A stretch of 64,000 nt of DNA from Paulinella micropora (lineage: Eukaryota > Cercozoa > Imbricatea > Euglyphida > Paulinellidae): the NCBI GenBank assembly GCA_019918135.1, contig WBZZ01002100.1, forward strand, positions 84,018 to 148,017, read 5' to 3'. The translations under genes were made by a program, and so were the position numbers. The notes below the pieces were generated by a model. That model saw only the letters and a program-made list of their open reading frames with translations. It was not told where the DNA came from and ran no database searches. Shown here piece after piece: positions 27,513 to 38,997 of this stretch (positions are counted from its first letter, which is position 1; each line of letters starts with the position of its first letter).

Positions 27513-28338
27513 TCAAAGCCATGGAAATCGAGCGCAAGACTTTTGAGGTGGCGGCAAGGGCACACACTTGTTTTGACAGTCTCTAACCTTATGGGGACCG
27601 CGACAGCTGTAACACTTTACGGTTGTTCTATCTTGGTTGTCGCGGGCATAAAACAAAGGTGTCTTTTTATCCTCTGAGATAGAAAGATTGCCTAAGTTTT
27701 CTGATAGCTTGTCAGCTTGCGTCAATGATTTGACGTAACTACAAAGCTCTCTAAAGGTTGGTCTGTCAACGTCATTGACTGGGGTGTAATAACGCTGGGC
27801 AACTTTGGAACCGATAGTTGTGTGTTTGGCGTTGTTAAGCTTTAAGATAAGCTCATTACATTTATACCCTTCGTCAAAGTGTTGTGTTAGAGCGATTCTT
27901 TCTAGTCTCCATTTGAATAGATTGATCCATCTCTCTATGTCAGTGTTCGGGGTTAATTGGTCCGCCACATGTTGTGCCTGCAGTTGGGCAGTACTGAGAG
28001 TGCCCATTTGACCAAATTCAGCAATAAGGGCAGACCACATCTCGTGTGGCTCCCTACCGGCAGATCGGATAGCAACCATTGCAGGGTGTCCAGCTACAGC
28101 TTCAGCTATGATAGATCTCGTCTTCACAGTCAGTTTTATGCGTGTCAGTGGGTCAAAACAGTTTTGCAATTGTTCAAAGGTGGGGCTAGCAGGTATACCG
28201 AAAACAGCTAGACGCATGTCAGCCAAGGAGTTCACGGCAGGTGGAGCAGGGGCAGCTTCAGGGGTAATGATGAGCTTCAGCTCGGCAGTAGTCAGGGGCG
28301 AGTTGTTGTCGCGCAGAAAAATTAGAAACCTCGGGTCC
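27513..28338 (-). pseudogene. gag: Copia-like Gag, main part (older element)
   Basis: The frame continues from the N-terminal piece at 43319-43179 and reads PRFLIFLRDNNSPLTTAELK at the joint. A gag core follows (EMWSALIAEFGQMGTLSTAQ, FDEGYKCNELILKLNNAKHT), then a zinc knuckle CYSCRGPHKVRDC, spaced 2-3-4 rather than 2-4-4. Gag forms the particle of the retrotransposon. Interrupted by the second copia-like element at 28339-43178. Confidence 0.75.
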
Positions 28339-28339
28339 A

Positions 28340-28656
28340 TATAACCGGTCAATGTTGAATATTCCGGTGATTGAGTAAATTACTCTAGTTCTGGGTTTAC
28401 GCAGAGGTTCAATGAAATACTTCGTAGATCGTCTTTACTGAGGAAACTGAACTGGTAACGAAGTGCGCAGTGCAAATGTCACGAGCACTGGTTTCTGAAT
28501 CTAGTTCCATTAATAATAACCGGATCATACTGATTAGTGTCCTGATGCTCAATAGTAAATGAGGTAGGACCGGACTGATCAGTACTGGAAATATATCTAT
28601 ACACACTTGAATATATAACCGATAGATATGTAATATATATGACCGGTAACACTCCC
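28340..28656 (-). repeat. 3' LTR
   Basis: Starts TGTTACCGGTC on the minus strand and ends GACCGGTTATA. About ten mismatches by eye against 42867-43178. Confidence 0.85.
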
Positions 28657-28668
28657 CCTTTTGTGTTT
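28657..28668 (-). promoter_or_regulatory. Polypurine tract for plus-strand priming
   Basis: AAAAGGGGGAG directly upstream of the TGTT start of the 3' LTR on the minus strand. Confidence 0.7.
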
Positions 28669-28869
28669 GGTATATATGTACAGTACGACGGTTAAAGTTT
28701 CCGAATCGTAGTTTCGAATTTACAAGTAAAGAGAACAAAAAGCTTTATTGGCCTAACCATCCGAACTCGTCGGAAGAGTGTGGAAGGGAAAGAGAGGCTA
28801 GGCTCAAATATTTCAGTCCATCAAGTTTACAAACACTTCCAGTTGGCGGCTCTGATGTACACTCGGAAC

Positions 28870-29874
28870 TCAGAAACAGCCGCACCTAAAAACTTGAGGA
28901 CTGAAACTTAACATTACAAAGACCTCCACCAATTTGAGCCTAGCGACTACCCCCTCCCCCCCCCCCCTAGCTTTTTGCTCTGCAACAAGCTCGGCCATCC
29001 TGGCGCCCACATACAGACGAAAGCAGGACGAAGACCAACGACCAGCACGCATGATCGAGGAATCTGACGCGCCGAGCGAGAAGAGACGAGCTGCTCCACC
29101 ACGACGAAGCGAGATCCCGTTGAAACGACGACCAGTCGCTACCCCCTCCTTCTGAAGAAGCTCTCGAGCAGTATTAACGAACGTAGAGCGGTCCAGCGGA
29201 GAATTATCGGCGAGACTGAAGTAGGGGTAGTTGCCGGCCAGAGGAAGCTTGAAAGCATCCCGACTGAACTCAAAGATCTTCTTCCACGCGTGGGGACAGA
29301 CGAGCGGGTTTTCTTGCTCGGCAAGGCCAACATCGCACCCGCGCCGGAACGGATCTTGTTTGGCGCCATCGAGAGTTACCATGATGAGACTCATGTCGTC
29401 GACCAGGCGCATACGAACAAAAGAATTAACTAAGAAGCGGCAAGTGGCCAGAGATCCTGAAGCAACCAATTCTCCTACACGAAAGAGACTGAAGAAGCCC
29501 CAGACCGCAACCGTAACAACCGTGATCCAAAGGTGGCGTGTAGACTTCGGGACATTGCGACTTTTGACGATACCCAAAGTGTAACTTGCCATGGTTTCTA
29601 ACATAGGGAGCTCCAAGGTAAGACGACTATCGAGCTTAGTACGTTTGCTACGCTTGATTCCACGCCACGCCATTTCCACGAAGTGGTTCTCAGTGGGATC
29701 GTCTAAACTCAACCGGAGGCAAAAGTCACGGATGGCATACATGTACACCTTACAGGTGGACACGGACATGAACTGGCTCAGCCAAACGAGAAAAAGAACA
29801 ATGAGCACTGGGTCAGGTTGCCACCAGACAGGAGACCAACGCTCCGTCGAGTAAGCAGAGCAGAAAGAACGCAA
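28870..29874 (-). CDS. Tyrosine recombinase of the DIRS-like element
   Basis: 334 aa open frame. The catalytic-domain Arg box is SLFRVGELVASGSL. The second box is NGISLRRGGAARLFSLGASD, where the usual His before SLRRGG is Ile. GRWSSSCFRLYV gives the late Trp and the Tyr nucleophile. The enzyme would insert the circular cDNA by site-specific recombination. The C-terminal 40 residues may be past the natural end. Confidence 0.75.
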   Translation of the reverse strand: MRSFCSAYSTERWSPVWWQPDPVLIVLFLVWLSQFMSVSTCKVYMYAIRDFCLRLSLDDPTENHFVEMAWRGIKRSKRTKLDSRLTLELPMLETMASYTLGIVKSRNVPKSTRHLWITVVTVAVWGFFSLFRVGELVASGSLATCRFLVNSFVRMRLVDDMSLIMVTLDGAKQDPFRRGCDVGLAEQENPLVCPHAWKKIFEFSRDAFKLPLAGNYPYFSLADNSPLDRSTFVNTARELLQKEGVATGRRFNGISLRRGGAARLFSLGASDSSIMRAGRWSSSCFRLYVGARMAELVAEQKARGGGEGVVARLKLVEVFVMLSFSPQVFRCGCF

Positions 29875-29969
29875 CTATCGGATAGCGGAGCTGTAGGCGG
29901 CGCTGGTGCTGTATGAAACGGAACACGCCATGACTTCCATCGCTGAGGTGACGAGCCAAGCAACCTCCG

Positions 29970-30463
29970 TTACTGCTGCAGAGGACGCAAAGAAGGCCCG
30001 GATGGGTTCGACTTGCACCAAGTTGCGATCGCTTGAGCCATCTGCGCACGGGCCAACAAATCGACAAGGTTAAGGCGTTCGCGCGGCTCTTGCGAGGCAG
30101 AAACAGAAACGCCAAGGAGAGCTAGCTTAGAAGTCCACCGGTCAGTAAGGCTCTGAATGTTTGCCCGTGGCGAGTAACAAGAGTTAAGGCAGTGAGCGGC
30201 CGGGGAGCAGTCTGCAACGATATGGAACTTCTTGAAACCCAGGGCGACCGCAAACTCATGGGCAGCAACGTAAGCGCTAAACAACTCTCGCATAGGGGAC
30301 GAGGCGACTAAAGACTCTGAGCGCAGATCGGCTAACTCTTCATTAGACCAACAGCGAGAAGAGAAGTAGCCTTTGGAACGAGAGGAGGCCATGACGATGG
30401 CACCCCTGCCCAACTGCGAACCATCCACCTTACAAAAGTTCGCATCGGTCCAAAGTGTGCATC
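29970..30463 (-). CDS. RNase H of the DIRS-like element
   Basis: The frame enters with LWTDANFCKVDGSQLGRGAI (first catalytic Asp). SPMRELFSAYVAAHEF supplies the Glu and FHIVADCSPAAHCL the next Asp. It overlaps the RT frame end at 30430 in another frame, so either programmed shifting or a mutation links them. Confidence 0.7.
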
Positions 30464-31500
30464 TGGCGGTCGTCGACCCATGTCATCGACTCACTGTCAT
30501 AGTGGCCCGTCTTGAGAAAGTCCGACAGCGGGAGACGGAAGTTGGAAGCAAGGAGGAGGCTGCGAGCCCACTTCGCAGCATGGCAGGCTCTAGAACTAAA
30601 ACGGCCACCCTTGCCACGCGATGCCGACATTGCGTTGAAAGAGATCCGCATGTTTCCCACCGCTGGTCGAAGAAAGAAGAGCATCTGAGAGACGAAAGAC
30701 AAAAGGCCCAGGAGACGCTCGAAAGATTTGACAGAAAAGAATCCGCCACCGGCGATGGTGTCCAAGGCACTCAAAACGATCTTGCGTTTGTCAGTGGGCA
30801 GCTCTACGAACCAAAAGCCCTTGCGAGTGTCCTTAAACCAACCGAGGGAACGAAAGGACTGGCCAATAAATTCTTCATGCCACGGGATGCCCAGATGTTC
30901 AGAGAGGCTATTGAACTGCAACCTAAGTGCCCTAGCCTCCTTCCAGGAAGAACAAACGACGTCACTATTATCGACGTACAGCTTCAACGGGATAGTCTTA
31001 TAGAGAAAGATTGACTCGAGGGATCTAGCGTAACGATTCCAACCGTCAGCGGCATAGACACCCCCAAACCCGGGCACAAGAAGAACGAAGTACAAAAGCC
31101 AGCCGGTGACTGGGTCCCTGCACGAGGAGACCTGTTGCCAGAAGAGCGAAGGCAACAACGGGGTCTGATTGTAAGCAGATTTGACATCTGCCCCAAAGAC
31201 AACACAACCGGGACCGGCTTGGATGATCCTAGCCACCTGCATGTCGTGTGCATAGTATTCTACCACATTCTCCGTTCTTGGGCAAAGCTGGTTGAAAGAG
31301 AGAAAACGGGGGAAGGAAAGGTCGTTGATCAGTCTTTTCCCCCATTTTCGGGATGCCATTTGTCCTTGGGGATGGCATGCTCACGTGTCACGATGGCTTG
31401 GTGTTTGCAACAGCGATTCGGAAAGGGAGGCCTCGTGAACGGGCCCGCCATGAAACCTTTCTTAACCGCTTTTATGTTTGCCTCATAAATCTGCCGGTTG
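30430..31500 (-). CDS. DIRS-type reverse transcriptase
   Basis: The upstream frame ends with KAVKKGFMAGPFTRPPFPNR and HAIPKDKW. The RT frame continues RLINDLSFPRFLSFNQ, VFGADVKSAYNQ (catalytic Asp) and LKLYVDNSDVVCSSWKEA, where the usual YVDD reads YVDN. Then LGWFKDTRKGFWFVELPTDK and the connection domain. A frame change lies near 31340. The YVDN form may be inactive or a lineage variant. Confidence 0.75.
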
Positions 31501-32451
31501 TTTTCTTCGGAGAGAGCATGAGCGAGAGAATAGTCACGTAAGAATTCTCCTGTGCCTCTGTAGTGAGTATCAGTGCCTGTGAGGAAGCCTTCAAGCCAAA
31601 CGACCTCTGCTTCCGGCAAGCAAAGTTTGGCAAGGTTTACAATGTTGTCAACTTTGAAGACAGATTTGTAAGGCTCTAAAACACCATCCCACAGCGGCAG
31701 AACTTCACGTTTCCCTGGCAGAAACCTCACGTCACCCTCTAGGCAACCAAAGAAACGAATGTTCCTACCTCTCCCCCTCTGAAACCTAAAGTCCACAAGA
31801 GCGATGCCCCCGACTTGCAGACCACGAGAAGAGTCTCGAACGAACCAAACGTGCGTGGTATGTGGGGCGAAGCACTGAAGTTCCACCTTGCCTTGGAACC
31901 CCACCAACGCAACCACTCTGGCTCGACACAGCCTAGGCATCAGGGAGGAGAAAGAAATAGAGGGAGAGGCAGAAAGGATAAAAGACCAGAAAGGAAAGTC
32001 GTGCCACCACGTTTTCCCACTTTCCAACTCCAACAAAAGAGAAGGAAGGGACTCGACAGACACAACCCCTGCTGACAACAAATCAGGAGGCAGAGAGGGG
32101 GAGACTGAAATCCCATCATAGTTTGATGAACTAGAGACCTCAGACGGGGGAAGAGAGCGAACCCAAGCGCCCATCTCTTCCTCAGCCTCAATCTTAGCAA
32201 TAACCCAAATCCACCTAGGGAAAGGGAAGAAAAAGGAAGCAGAAGTGAGAGAAAGAGAAGCAGAGGGGCTCGAAGGGACCGCATTGCCTTGCGAACCACT
32301 CTGTTCAGGACACAGCACCAGAGGCTGCTGAGCAAAAGAAGAACTTGGACCCACCAAGGGGAAACAACTAAAAGGAACAACACCAGAGGAAAGAGAAGAA
32401 GAAAGAGAAGAAGAAAGAGAAGAAGAAAGAGAAGAAGAAAAAGTAGAAGTA

Positions 32452-32494
<43 letters not shown>

Positions 32495-33236
32495 TAGTGG
32501 TAGTAGAAGTAGTAGTAGAAGTAGTATAAGTAGTACTATTAGAAGTAGTAGTAGAAGTAGTAGTAGAAGTAGTAGTAGAAGTAGTAGAAGTAGTAGTAGA
32601 AGTAGTAGTGGTAGTAGTGGTAGTAGAAGTAGTATAAGAAAAAGAAGAAGAGGAAGAAGAAGAAGAATAAGAAGAAGAGGAAGAAGAAGAAGAAGAAGGA
32701 GGAGGAGGAGGAGGAGGAGAAGAAGAGGAAAAAGAAAAAGGAGAAGAAGAAAAAGAAGAAGAAAAAGAAGACGTAGGAAAGGAGACAGGACAAGTACCCA
32801 TCAAAGTGGAAACGGGTGACACTTGACCGAACGGAACAGAGGCACGAAGCACTATAGCTTCCTCAGAAAGGACAGGGCTGACGGAAACGGAAGGGGCAGT
32901 AGAGCAGGAAGGGCTGAGCCCCACAGACTGAACAGGAAAAGAAGAATGAACTGAGCTACAAGCTGACGAGTACTGGGAAAAAGTTGAACCGGTGGGACCG
33001 ATCATAATTGCGAGTGGCACCGAGGCCCGAGAAAAAGAAAGAGAGGAGTCGAAGTTAGACTGCAGGTTGCTGAAAGACGAATTGCCAGTCTTGGGAACCT
33101 TGGTCGCGTGCTCGCAACCACCTGGATCCCACATTCTGATTGCTGAGCCAGAAAGGGAAAAAGCAGTGGAAGAGGAAGTCACACCAAAGGAGAGCTCCGG
33201 CTGATGTAAGCCGACCCTGAGAGCTACTTGCTCCAC
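31329..33236 (-). CDS. Ser/Thr-rich ORF leading into the RT of the DIRS-like element
   Basis: 635-codon frame. The middle, 32380-32790 on the plus strand, is GAA/GTA-type microsatellite coding Ser/Thr runs. The C-terminal 150 residues (VWLEGFLTGTDTHYRGTGEF to KGPF-like) are the N-terminal region of a DIRS pol. The function of the first part is unknown. The repeats have probably expanded. Confidence 0.5.
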
Positions 33237-33289
33237 TGCAGAGCTTTCACTCCCAGGGCCCCCTCACTTATCTGCTTTGCGCTTGCCCC

Positions 33290-34972
33290 ACTTGTCATTG
33301 CCACCGTCTGGGCAATCCACTCGTTTGTGATTCTTGTTGTCAGGGCACACTGGGCAATGGTGGAGGAAACGACAGTCTTCCTTGTAGCTGCAGTCCTTGC
33401 CGTCTGCCCAGCTGAAACAGACTTTCCTGGACTTCTGGAACTGCTGCTTGGCTTGGTTACCCCGCGGGTGTTGTTCTCTCTGCGCTGCTGCTTTGAAGTG
33501 CCTAGGCTGATCGATTGAGAAGGGGGGGGGAGAGGTTCAAGGATGGCCGTGGCTAGAACGAAGGGAAGGTTGCCTTTATGCCACTGACCCAAGGGGCGTC
33601 TGCCACGAGTAGCTTTGTCCCATCTCATAGCAGATTGCAACGTATTTTTCCTAACAATGAGCTCAAGGTACCGGTAATGGTCCCACATGTCCTCGGCGTG
33701 CTGAGCATGATGTTTTGAGTAGAGGACGATGAGTCTGCGGACCAAGTCCAAAAACTTTTCAACAGTAACAGTCTTGGGCTCGGATTCATGAGGCTCGCCG
33801 ATCAGAGTCTTTTTCTTCGATGGCAAGAGCTCCTTGAGGTTAACGAACTCCTTTCCCAACTTGATCTTTTTGAGAATGTCAAAGTCCAAATCTTCTGAAC
33901 CCGGCAGACTCTGAAACTCTTGCGTCAATCTAGATTTCTCATCTCCGGACATAGAAGTCGAAAAACCTAACGCGGAGAGTAAGGAAGAGGGATCAATACC
34001 TTTGTCGTTTGACGCCTCCTTGATCTTCCGCTCCAATTCCTCATTCGTCTCTTGAAGTTCGGATAAGACAGAAGCGTCAAAGTGGACCGTCTTGCCTTTG
34101 TTCCCGACTTTACCAGCAGAGGCAAGCTTAGCCCTGAGCTTCTCCTGCTTTTGCAGAGCAACATCTATCTCGTTTTGGATTGCTAACTCTTCGTTTACGT
34201 GCGTCTTCTGTTTCTTGTTTCGAGGCTGTCCCTCTTCCGGATCGGACAGAACTTCCTCTTCGTCATTTTGCTCTTCCTTCTCAATGAGCTCAGACTGTAC
34301 AATGAAGGCCCACTCAACTCCATCGTTTACAATTTGAGAAGCCATTGCAGAAGAGAACGCCGCTTTACTGGAATTTGCCTTGATGTCTTTGACCTCCTCG
34401 AAGTAATCGTTGTACAACTTTCGTAAGTTGGTGGCGTTGTATAGATTCTCGAGATGAGAGGCGATTGCTTTAGTTTTTTGCTTTTTTGCTTTCGCCTCAT
34501 TGCTGCTACTCTTGTTCCTCAAAATGCCATTCACATCACGAATTGACTTAATAAAATCGTTACGTGAGACATTGACATTGAGAGGAATTTTTGAAAACGT
34601 GAGTTCAACAGCTTGATCGGAATCAGAGGCCCAAATGACTTCCCCGGTTGCATTTAAGTACTTCCATTTCTTAGATTCATCTTCCAAACGAATCAAACCG
34701 CGAGGGACTTGGACAGACCACTGATGACCCTCAGTGTTGAGACGAACTGTAGCTTGTGCATTCGTGAGACCCATTACCACCCCGGTAATTCGCACGGTTT
34801 CGGAATTTTTTCCAAATCTTTGAAAAAGATCAGAGTCTTGGACATGATAGGCTGCAAGGACCGAGACAATGCAGTCAACCTTGAGCTTCTTTGTTACAGC
34901 AGGCATTAAAGAGCTTCTCTGACGATCTTCCCAACTTTCCAACCTAGGCCTACCAGACACCGGAGAAAACAC
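33290..34972 (-). pseudogene. DIRS-type Gag with CCCH zinc finger (frameshift in homopolymer)
   Basis: Starts MFSPVSGRPRLESWEDRQRS or at a later Met near 34906. Contains a coiled coil (SELQETNEELERKIKEASND) and the gag helix region (EKFLDLVRRLIVLYSKHHAQ). After a C run near 33525 the frame shifts. KVCFSWADGKDCSYKEDCRF then LHHCPVCP gives a C-x8-C-x5-C-x3-H finger, and the true stop is near 33268. This finger type is usual in DIRS Gag. Confidence 0.65.
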
Positions 34973-35026
34973 GCGCCGGCCGGACTATTGTAAAAACGAA
35001 ACAGCTCCTCGGAACTTTAACGGCGG

Positions 35027-35061
35027 TTAACTCCGGGCGAAGCCCGGAGCAAACCAGTAAT
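35027..35061. repeat. Terminal hairpin of the DIRS-like element
   Basis: Stem CTCCGGGC with loop GAA and GCCCGGAG. The flanks GGTTAA and AGCAAACC are shared with 44276-44313, where the stem reads CTCCGGCC/GGCCGGAG. Confidence 0.75.
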
Positions 35062-35289
35062 TAATGTCACAGTGAAGAGATGATGTAAAGTTGGGATGTA
35101 ATTATTATTATTGGCGAACATGTCAACGAGTTGAGCGTGAGGCCGTGACTAATGTGTATAGTAGTCAGATGATGCTGTCATACAAGTTGCTACGTTAACT
35201 ATTATTATTCACTTATAGCGGTGATCGAGAAACAAGTTGTGAACTTCGTTAACAATACCACTGTCCCTTATCATATTTGCGAGTGCCTT
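35062..35289. other. 3' untranslated region of the copia-like element
   Basis: About 230 bp between the RNase H stop and the DIRS end. No motif recognised. Confidence 0.4.
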
Positions 35290-36261
35290 TCAGGCAAGGT
35301 CCCAGTCGGTCGTCAAGCGTCCGGTATCCTGGCCCAGCATAAATCCTGAAAAGGAGAAAAATGAAGCATCATGCCCCGGAACTATGGGCGGAAGTTTGGG
35401 ATCTGCCAATCGTACGGTGATGCTGCCCACTATGTTGGCGAATTGTGCAGGTGATAGTGGCTTCGTGAAGATATCCGCTATATTGTCCAACGATGGTATG
35501 TGTCGGAGTACTAACCTGCCAGCTCGCACCTGTTCGATGAGATAGTGATGTTTGATGTCCAGGTGACGAGTGCGTTGCCCTCCCAGTCCGTTGGTCGCCG
35601 CTAGTATCGCGCCCCGGTTGTCGTTGAACATCACAGATGGTAAGCTGATGAAGTATCCGATCTCCGCACAAAAATTCTGAATCGCTACGGCTACACGTGC
35701 GGTGTCAGAGTTGGCGATGCATTCTGCGTCCATAGTAGAAAGTGCTACGGTTGACTGACGCTTCGATGACCAGGCTATCGGTGCACCCGTTATTACGTGT
35801 ACTTGTCCAGTTCGCGATCGTCGTGTAAACAGGCAGCCTCCTAAGTTGCTGTCTGAGTATGACAATAGCTGATCCGGCTTTACGCCCGCAGCGAACAGTA
35901 GACCACTAGGGTCCACGATATAACGCAAGATGTGGCTGCACATGGAGTATGCGACTCCAGGCTGGTGAGCGGCAGTGACGGATGCGTTATTGACGTCGAA
36001 GGCTATGTCCGGTCTCGTCTGCGTTGCCGGCCACGTCAGCGATCCGATGAGCGATGGTAGAGCGAACTTGCGCAGTGGTGCGTTCTCCTGCATCGGGGCA
36101 ACGTTGGCGGTGGTCCCGGGTACACGGGAGGGCTTCGGATTGTTAAATCCGAAGTCCTCAAGTATACCTTTGCAATAGGTATGCTGATGGATGATGATGC
36201 CCCTCGTATCGCGGTAGAACTCCAGCCCACAAAAGACTCTGACCTCCCCGAGATTGGTCAA
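35290..36261 (-). CDS. Copia RNase H and RT thumb region
   Basis: VFCGLEFYRDTRGIIIHQ begins the post-RT part. RNase H motifs: LLSYSDSNLGGCLFTRRSRT (Asp), STVALSTMDAECIANSDTAR (Glu), VMFNDNRGAILAATN (Asp) and the RTRHLDIKHHYLIEQVRAG end motif. It normally continues the RT frame; a break lies near 36270. Confidence 0.85.
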   Translation of the reverse strand: MTNLGEVRVFCGLEFYRDTRGIIIHQHTYCKGILEDFGFNNPKPSRVPGTTANVAPMQENAPLRKFALPSLIGSLTWPATQTRPDIAFDVNNASVTAAHQPGVAYSMCSHILRYIVDPSGLLFAAGVKPDQLLSYSDSNLGGCLFTRRSRTGQVHVITGAPIAWSSKRQSTVALSTMDAECIANSDTARVAVAIQNFCAEIGYFISLPSVMFNDNRGAILAATNGLGGQRTRHLDIKHHYLIEQVRAGRLVLRHIPSLDNIADIFTKPLSPAQFANIVGSITVRLADPKLPPIVPGHDASFFSFSGFMLGQDTGRLTTDWDLA

Positions 36262-36280
36262 GTTAAACGTTTTTCAAAAT

Positions 36281-36976
36281 TCATGCTCCAGGTTGTCGGA
36301 GTTCCTTGTTGAAGCAAAAGACAAGTATGTCGTCCGTTCGTAACACCAACCACAGGGGCAGCCTGCTTGATCGCGCCTCCGGGTCCGGAAAAGAATTGTC
36401 GATGCATGCGGGACGCAGGTTGAAGATACAACTATCCAATGCGCATTGTAGGTATCCAATCAACCTGATTGCTGCCGTCAGGACGTCATGCCATCTGCGC
36501 CCGGCTTGTGGTGAGCCATACAAGGCTTTGTCGAGCCGCCAAATCAAATCGGGGTCATCTTCGTTCTCGAATCCGGGCGGTGGGTAAGCAAACACCAGGT
36601 CGATCATAGCTGCATGGCTGTAGGCTTGCTTGAAGTCGAAATGAATAAGCAGCATACCGAACGCTGCTGCAATCGATAGCAGGACAAACAGGAACACTTG
36701 CTGTGCCGTGGGCGACGATTTCTCGTACGGGCTGACGTGGACGAACTGTTTCATCCTCTTCCCGTTAGCGCAAAGTCTGGCTTTGTGTTTCTCATCGCCT
36801 GCTGCTTCGTTGACTTTGATCGAATTCACAAAGTGTGTGTGGACAGGTTGTACACCTGTCTTCCACGCATCTCTCTTGTTTACCCACGTCAGTGTACTCA
36901 TTTTGTACAAACCGTCCACTTCTTCTTTCTGTGCAGTATAGACTAGAGGATGGTCTCTGGCTTTCTTAGCTGGCAC
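36281..36976 (-). CDS. Copia reverse transcriptase (RVT_2)
   Basis: HKARLCANGKRMKQFVHVSP, then MLLIHFDFKQAYSHAAM (catalytic Asp), then YPPPGFENEDDP and WRLDKALYGSPQAGRRWHDV are copia hallmarks. The catalytic motif reads LRTDDILVF, against the usual YVDDxL. Likely damaged but open. Confidence 0.8.
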   Translation of the reverse strand: MPAKKARDHPLVYTAQKEEVDGLYKMSTLTWVNKRDAWKTGVQPVHTHFVNSIKVNEAAGDEKHKARLCANGKRMKQFVHVSPYEKSSPTAQQVFLFVLLSIAAAFGMLLIHFDFKQAYSHAAMIDLVFAYPPPGFENEDDPDLIWRLDKALYGSPQAGRRWHDVLTAAIRLIGYLQCALDSCIFNLRPACIDNSFPDPEARSSRLPLWLVLRTDDILVFCFNKELRQPGA

Positions 36977-37654
36977 CTTAATAACGCGGGTAAAGAGGGC
37001 AAAGTTGGCGATGTCACTCGTCTCCTGATCGTCACCGGAGTGTTCTTCGACTGCTAGGTGATTGGGGTGGGTGATAGGGCTGGTCGACGGGCTCGAGGGC
37101 CGTGGATGATCGCTGATTGGACGATGTCCCCCGCTTTGTCGTTTCTGGCTAGTTGCTTGCCGTAGTTGTTAGGTGCAGCTAAAATGGGGACTCTGGCTAT
37201 CTTGCCTACTCGTTGTCCACCTGCCTGCCCCACTGCCTGTTCGTTAACGGTCGCCTCTGGGAAGGTCAAGGTCGATTCCAGTTGAGCAGTCGGTAGTTGT
37301 GGCGAGAGAATTGGGATGTCGACTCCGACAGACCGACCAACTGCATTGTGCCCCTGTACTGCCCTTGCTCGCCCTCTGCCTTGCTCTTGGAGTGGTGTGA
37401 CCACTTCGAACACCACTTCCTTGCCTTCCTGTCCTTCCTCGAAACTGGGTTGTGAAGGTGGATCGTTCAACAACGGTCGAGAAAAAGGTGGGTCCGCCCG
37501 GTCCGCATTGCCAAAAAGGTTGGTGACTGGTACTATTGCTGGGCCCCCTGAATTTTGCCCACCGTGACGTTGAGTCGTGCTCGTTGCTGAGTGCCCTAAT
37601 TGTCCACTTTGCCAGGTCAGTTGCTGTGCACCTTTTATCCCATAACCACGTACC
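36977..37654 (-). CDS. Copia integrase-RT linker
   Basis: Low-complexity linker (QERGRARAVQGHNAVGRSVG and Pro/Gln-rich stretches) without known domain, open over 37689-37054. Similar linkers occur in copia Pol. Confidence 0.45.
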
Positions 37655-38525
37655 TCAGGGTTGAATGTAACGTTGCGTTTGTCCACCACAGTTGGTTTTC
37701 CTGTGATTGTGCAACAGGATCTTGTACGTACGTCTATAAAGGTTTGGCCCCAAATAGGTAGCTGGTATTGCTCTAGGCTGCCCCTTTGTCGTAGTTGGCA
37801 TCATTACGTAGCATAGACAGCCGACAGGTTGCAAAAATGAAGGGTCTATTTTTGTTTTCGTTATTATTTCCCACGGTGTTGCCCCCTTGTACGGTCCTTC
37901 TGCCAACGGTACTAGCATCCTACTTGCGTTGGCTGCTCGGTTGGCGTCCTCCCAATATATGTTCGGCAGTCCAGAGTCGAGAAGTGTAGCCATACACATT
38001 CCGTCGTTGCTTCTGTGAATCCGTTCTGCAAATGGGTTCATTCTCGACTCGTCTCTCGTAGTCTGTTTGAATATCGTCCCGTTGTCCTCACACATCTGTA
38101 GTACTGCTGTCGTAGCTAGTTCTCCATCGCATCTGAATACTTTGCATTGTTTACCGTCTGTGTCTCAAAGAAACGGAACCCACTGATGATATGTCGTAGA
38201 TAGAAACGAGCAGCTCGGGATGGTGTGTAGAAATCTCTTGCGAATTTTGAAGCTGAGCACGATAGTGTAGCTGAGTACATGTTGCCATATACAGATGCCA
38301 GGGGGTAAGGTCCCTTGAAGTCGAAGTTGAGTGCTTCCCCCTTCTTGTACTGTTTGTCCACATGGTTCTCTCTGTAATACGGTTGCTTTGTGCGTTCCCT
38401 TCGCGGCACCCGGGGCAAGTTTTGACCTTCTCTTTGGCACCCTTCTCCATTCCCTTACCGTCTGAGCTGGCTACGCGTTGCATAGCTTGGTAGTTTGCGT
38501 GACATAACGAACGGTGTAGCATCAT
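37655..38525 (-). pseudogene. Copia integrase with GAG-pre-integrase zinc region (frameshifted)
   Basis: MMLHRSLCHANYQAMQRVAS and CPGCREGNAQSN supply an HHCC-type finger. After a shift, EALNFDFKGPYPLASVYGNM gives the first Asp. After another, MCEDNGTIFKQTTRDESRMN (Asp-Asn-Gly) and AERIHRSNDGMCMATLLDSG (Glu region) follow. At least two shifts. Confidence 0.75.
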
Positions 38526-38997
38526 AGCCGTTCCATGGTTGTTGTGAATGGTTTGGGTTGTATGAGAAGTAGGTCATCGCCGTCTCATGGGGAGCATATC
38601 GTTGGTTCGGGTTGAGGGGTTGGTCGTCAGGTGTGTCCATTCGGTACAGTCTCGACTTAGTGAGTCGTCCTCTCGCGCTCTCCCCCTCTTCCACATGTAT
38701 GGGCTGTCGTAGTATGAATGCTTGCCCATTTTGGAACAAGATCGCCTAATGCAGTTCTGTATCGAAGTGAGACACCGGTAGTAAGGAGAAGTCCAGGGAT
38801 TCGTCAATTAGAGCGTCGTTGATAGTGGGTGAGTACGTTCGTCCGGTTCCGCCGATCCACAGCGGTTGCACAGTGGCTTGTTGTTTAATTCTTCGCGGTT
38901 GGCCGGATATATTTTTCAGAGAAGTGACGCGTGCTTCCTTCCTGCCTGTGATTGTTGCGGTTGTGTTGCCAAACACGTAGCGATTTGCCCCACTCAA
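38526..38997 (-). pseudogene. Copia aspartic protease region (degenerate)
   Basis: The active-site segment reads DLSGANRYVFGNTT where the family has DSGAN, suggesting a small indel. It then runs LKNISGQPRRIKQQATVQPL and FSLLPVSHFDTELH, the usual tail of copia proteases. Confidence 0.6.

Larger units (their letters stand above)
28671..35061 (-). mobile_element. DIRS-like tyrosine-recombinase retrotransposon
   Basis: Encodes, in order on the minus strand, gag with a CCCH finger, a Ser/Thr-rich ORF, RT, RNase H and tyrosine recombinase. It lies between the RNase H end of the copia-like element (35290) and that element's polypurine tract. Its right end carries a hairpin at 35030-35048 shared with 44281-44299. 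No target duplication was seen, as expected for recombinase insertion. The left boundary is approximate. Confidence 0.75.
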
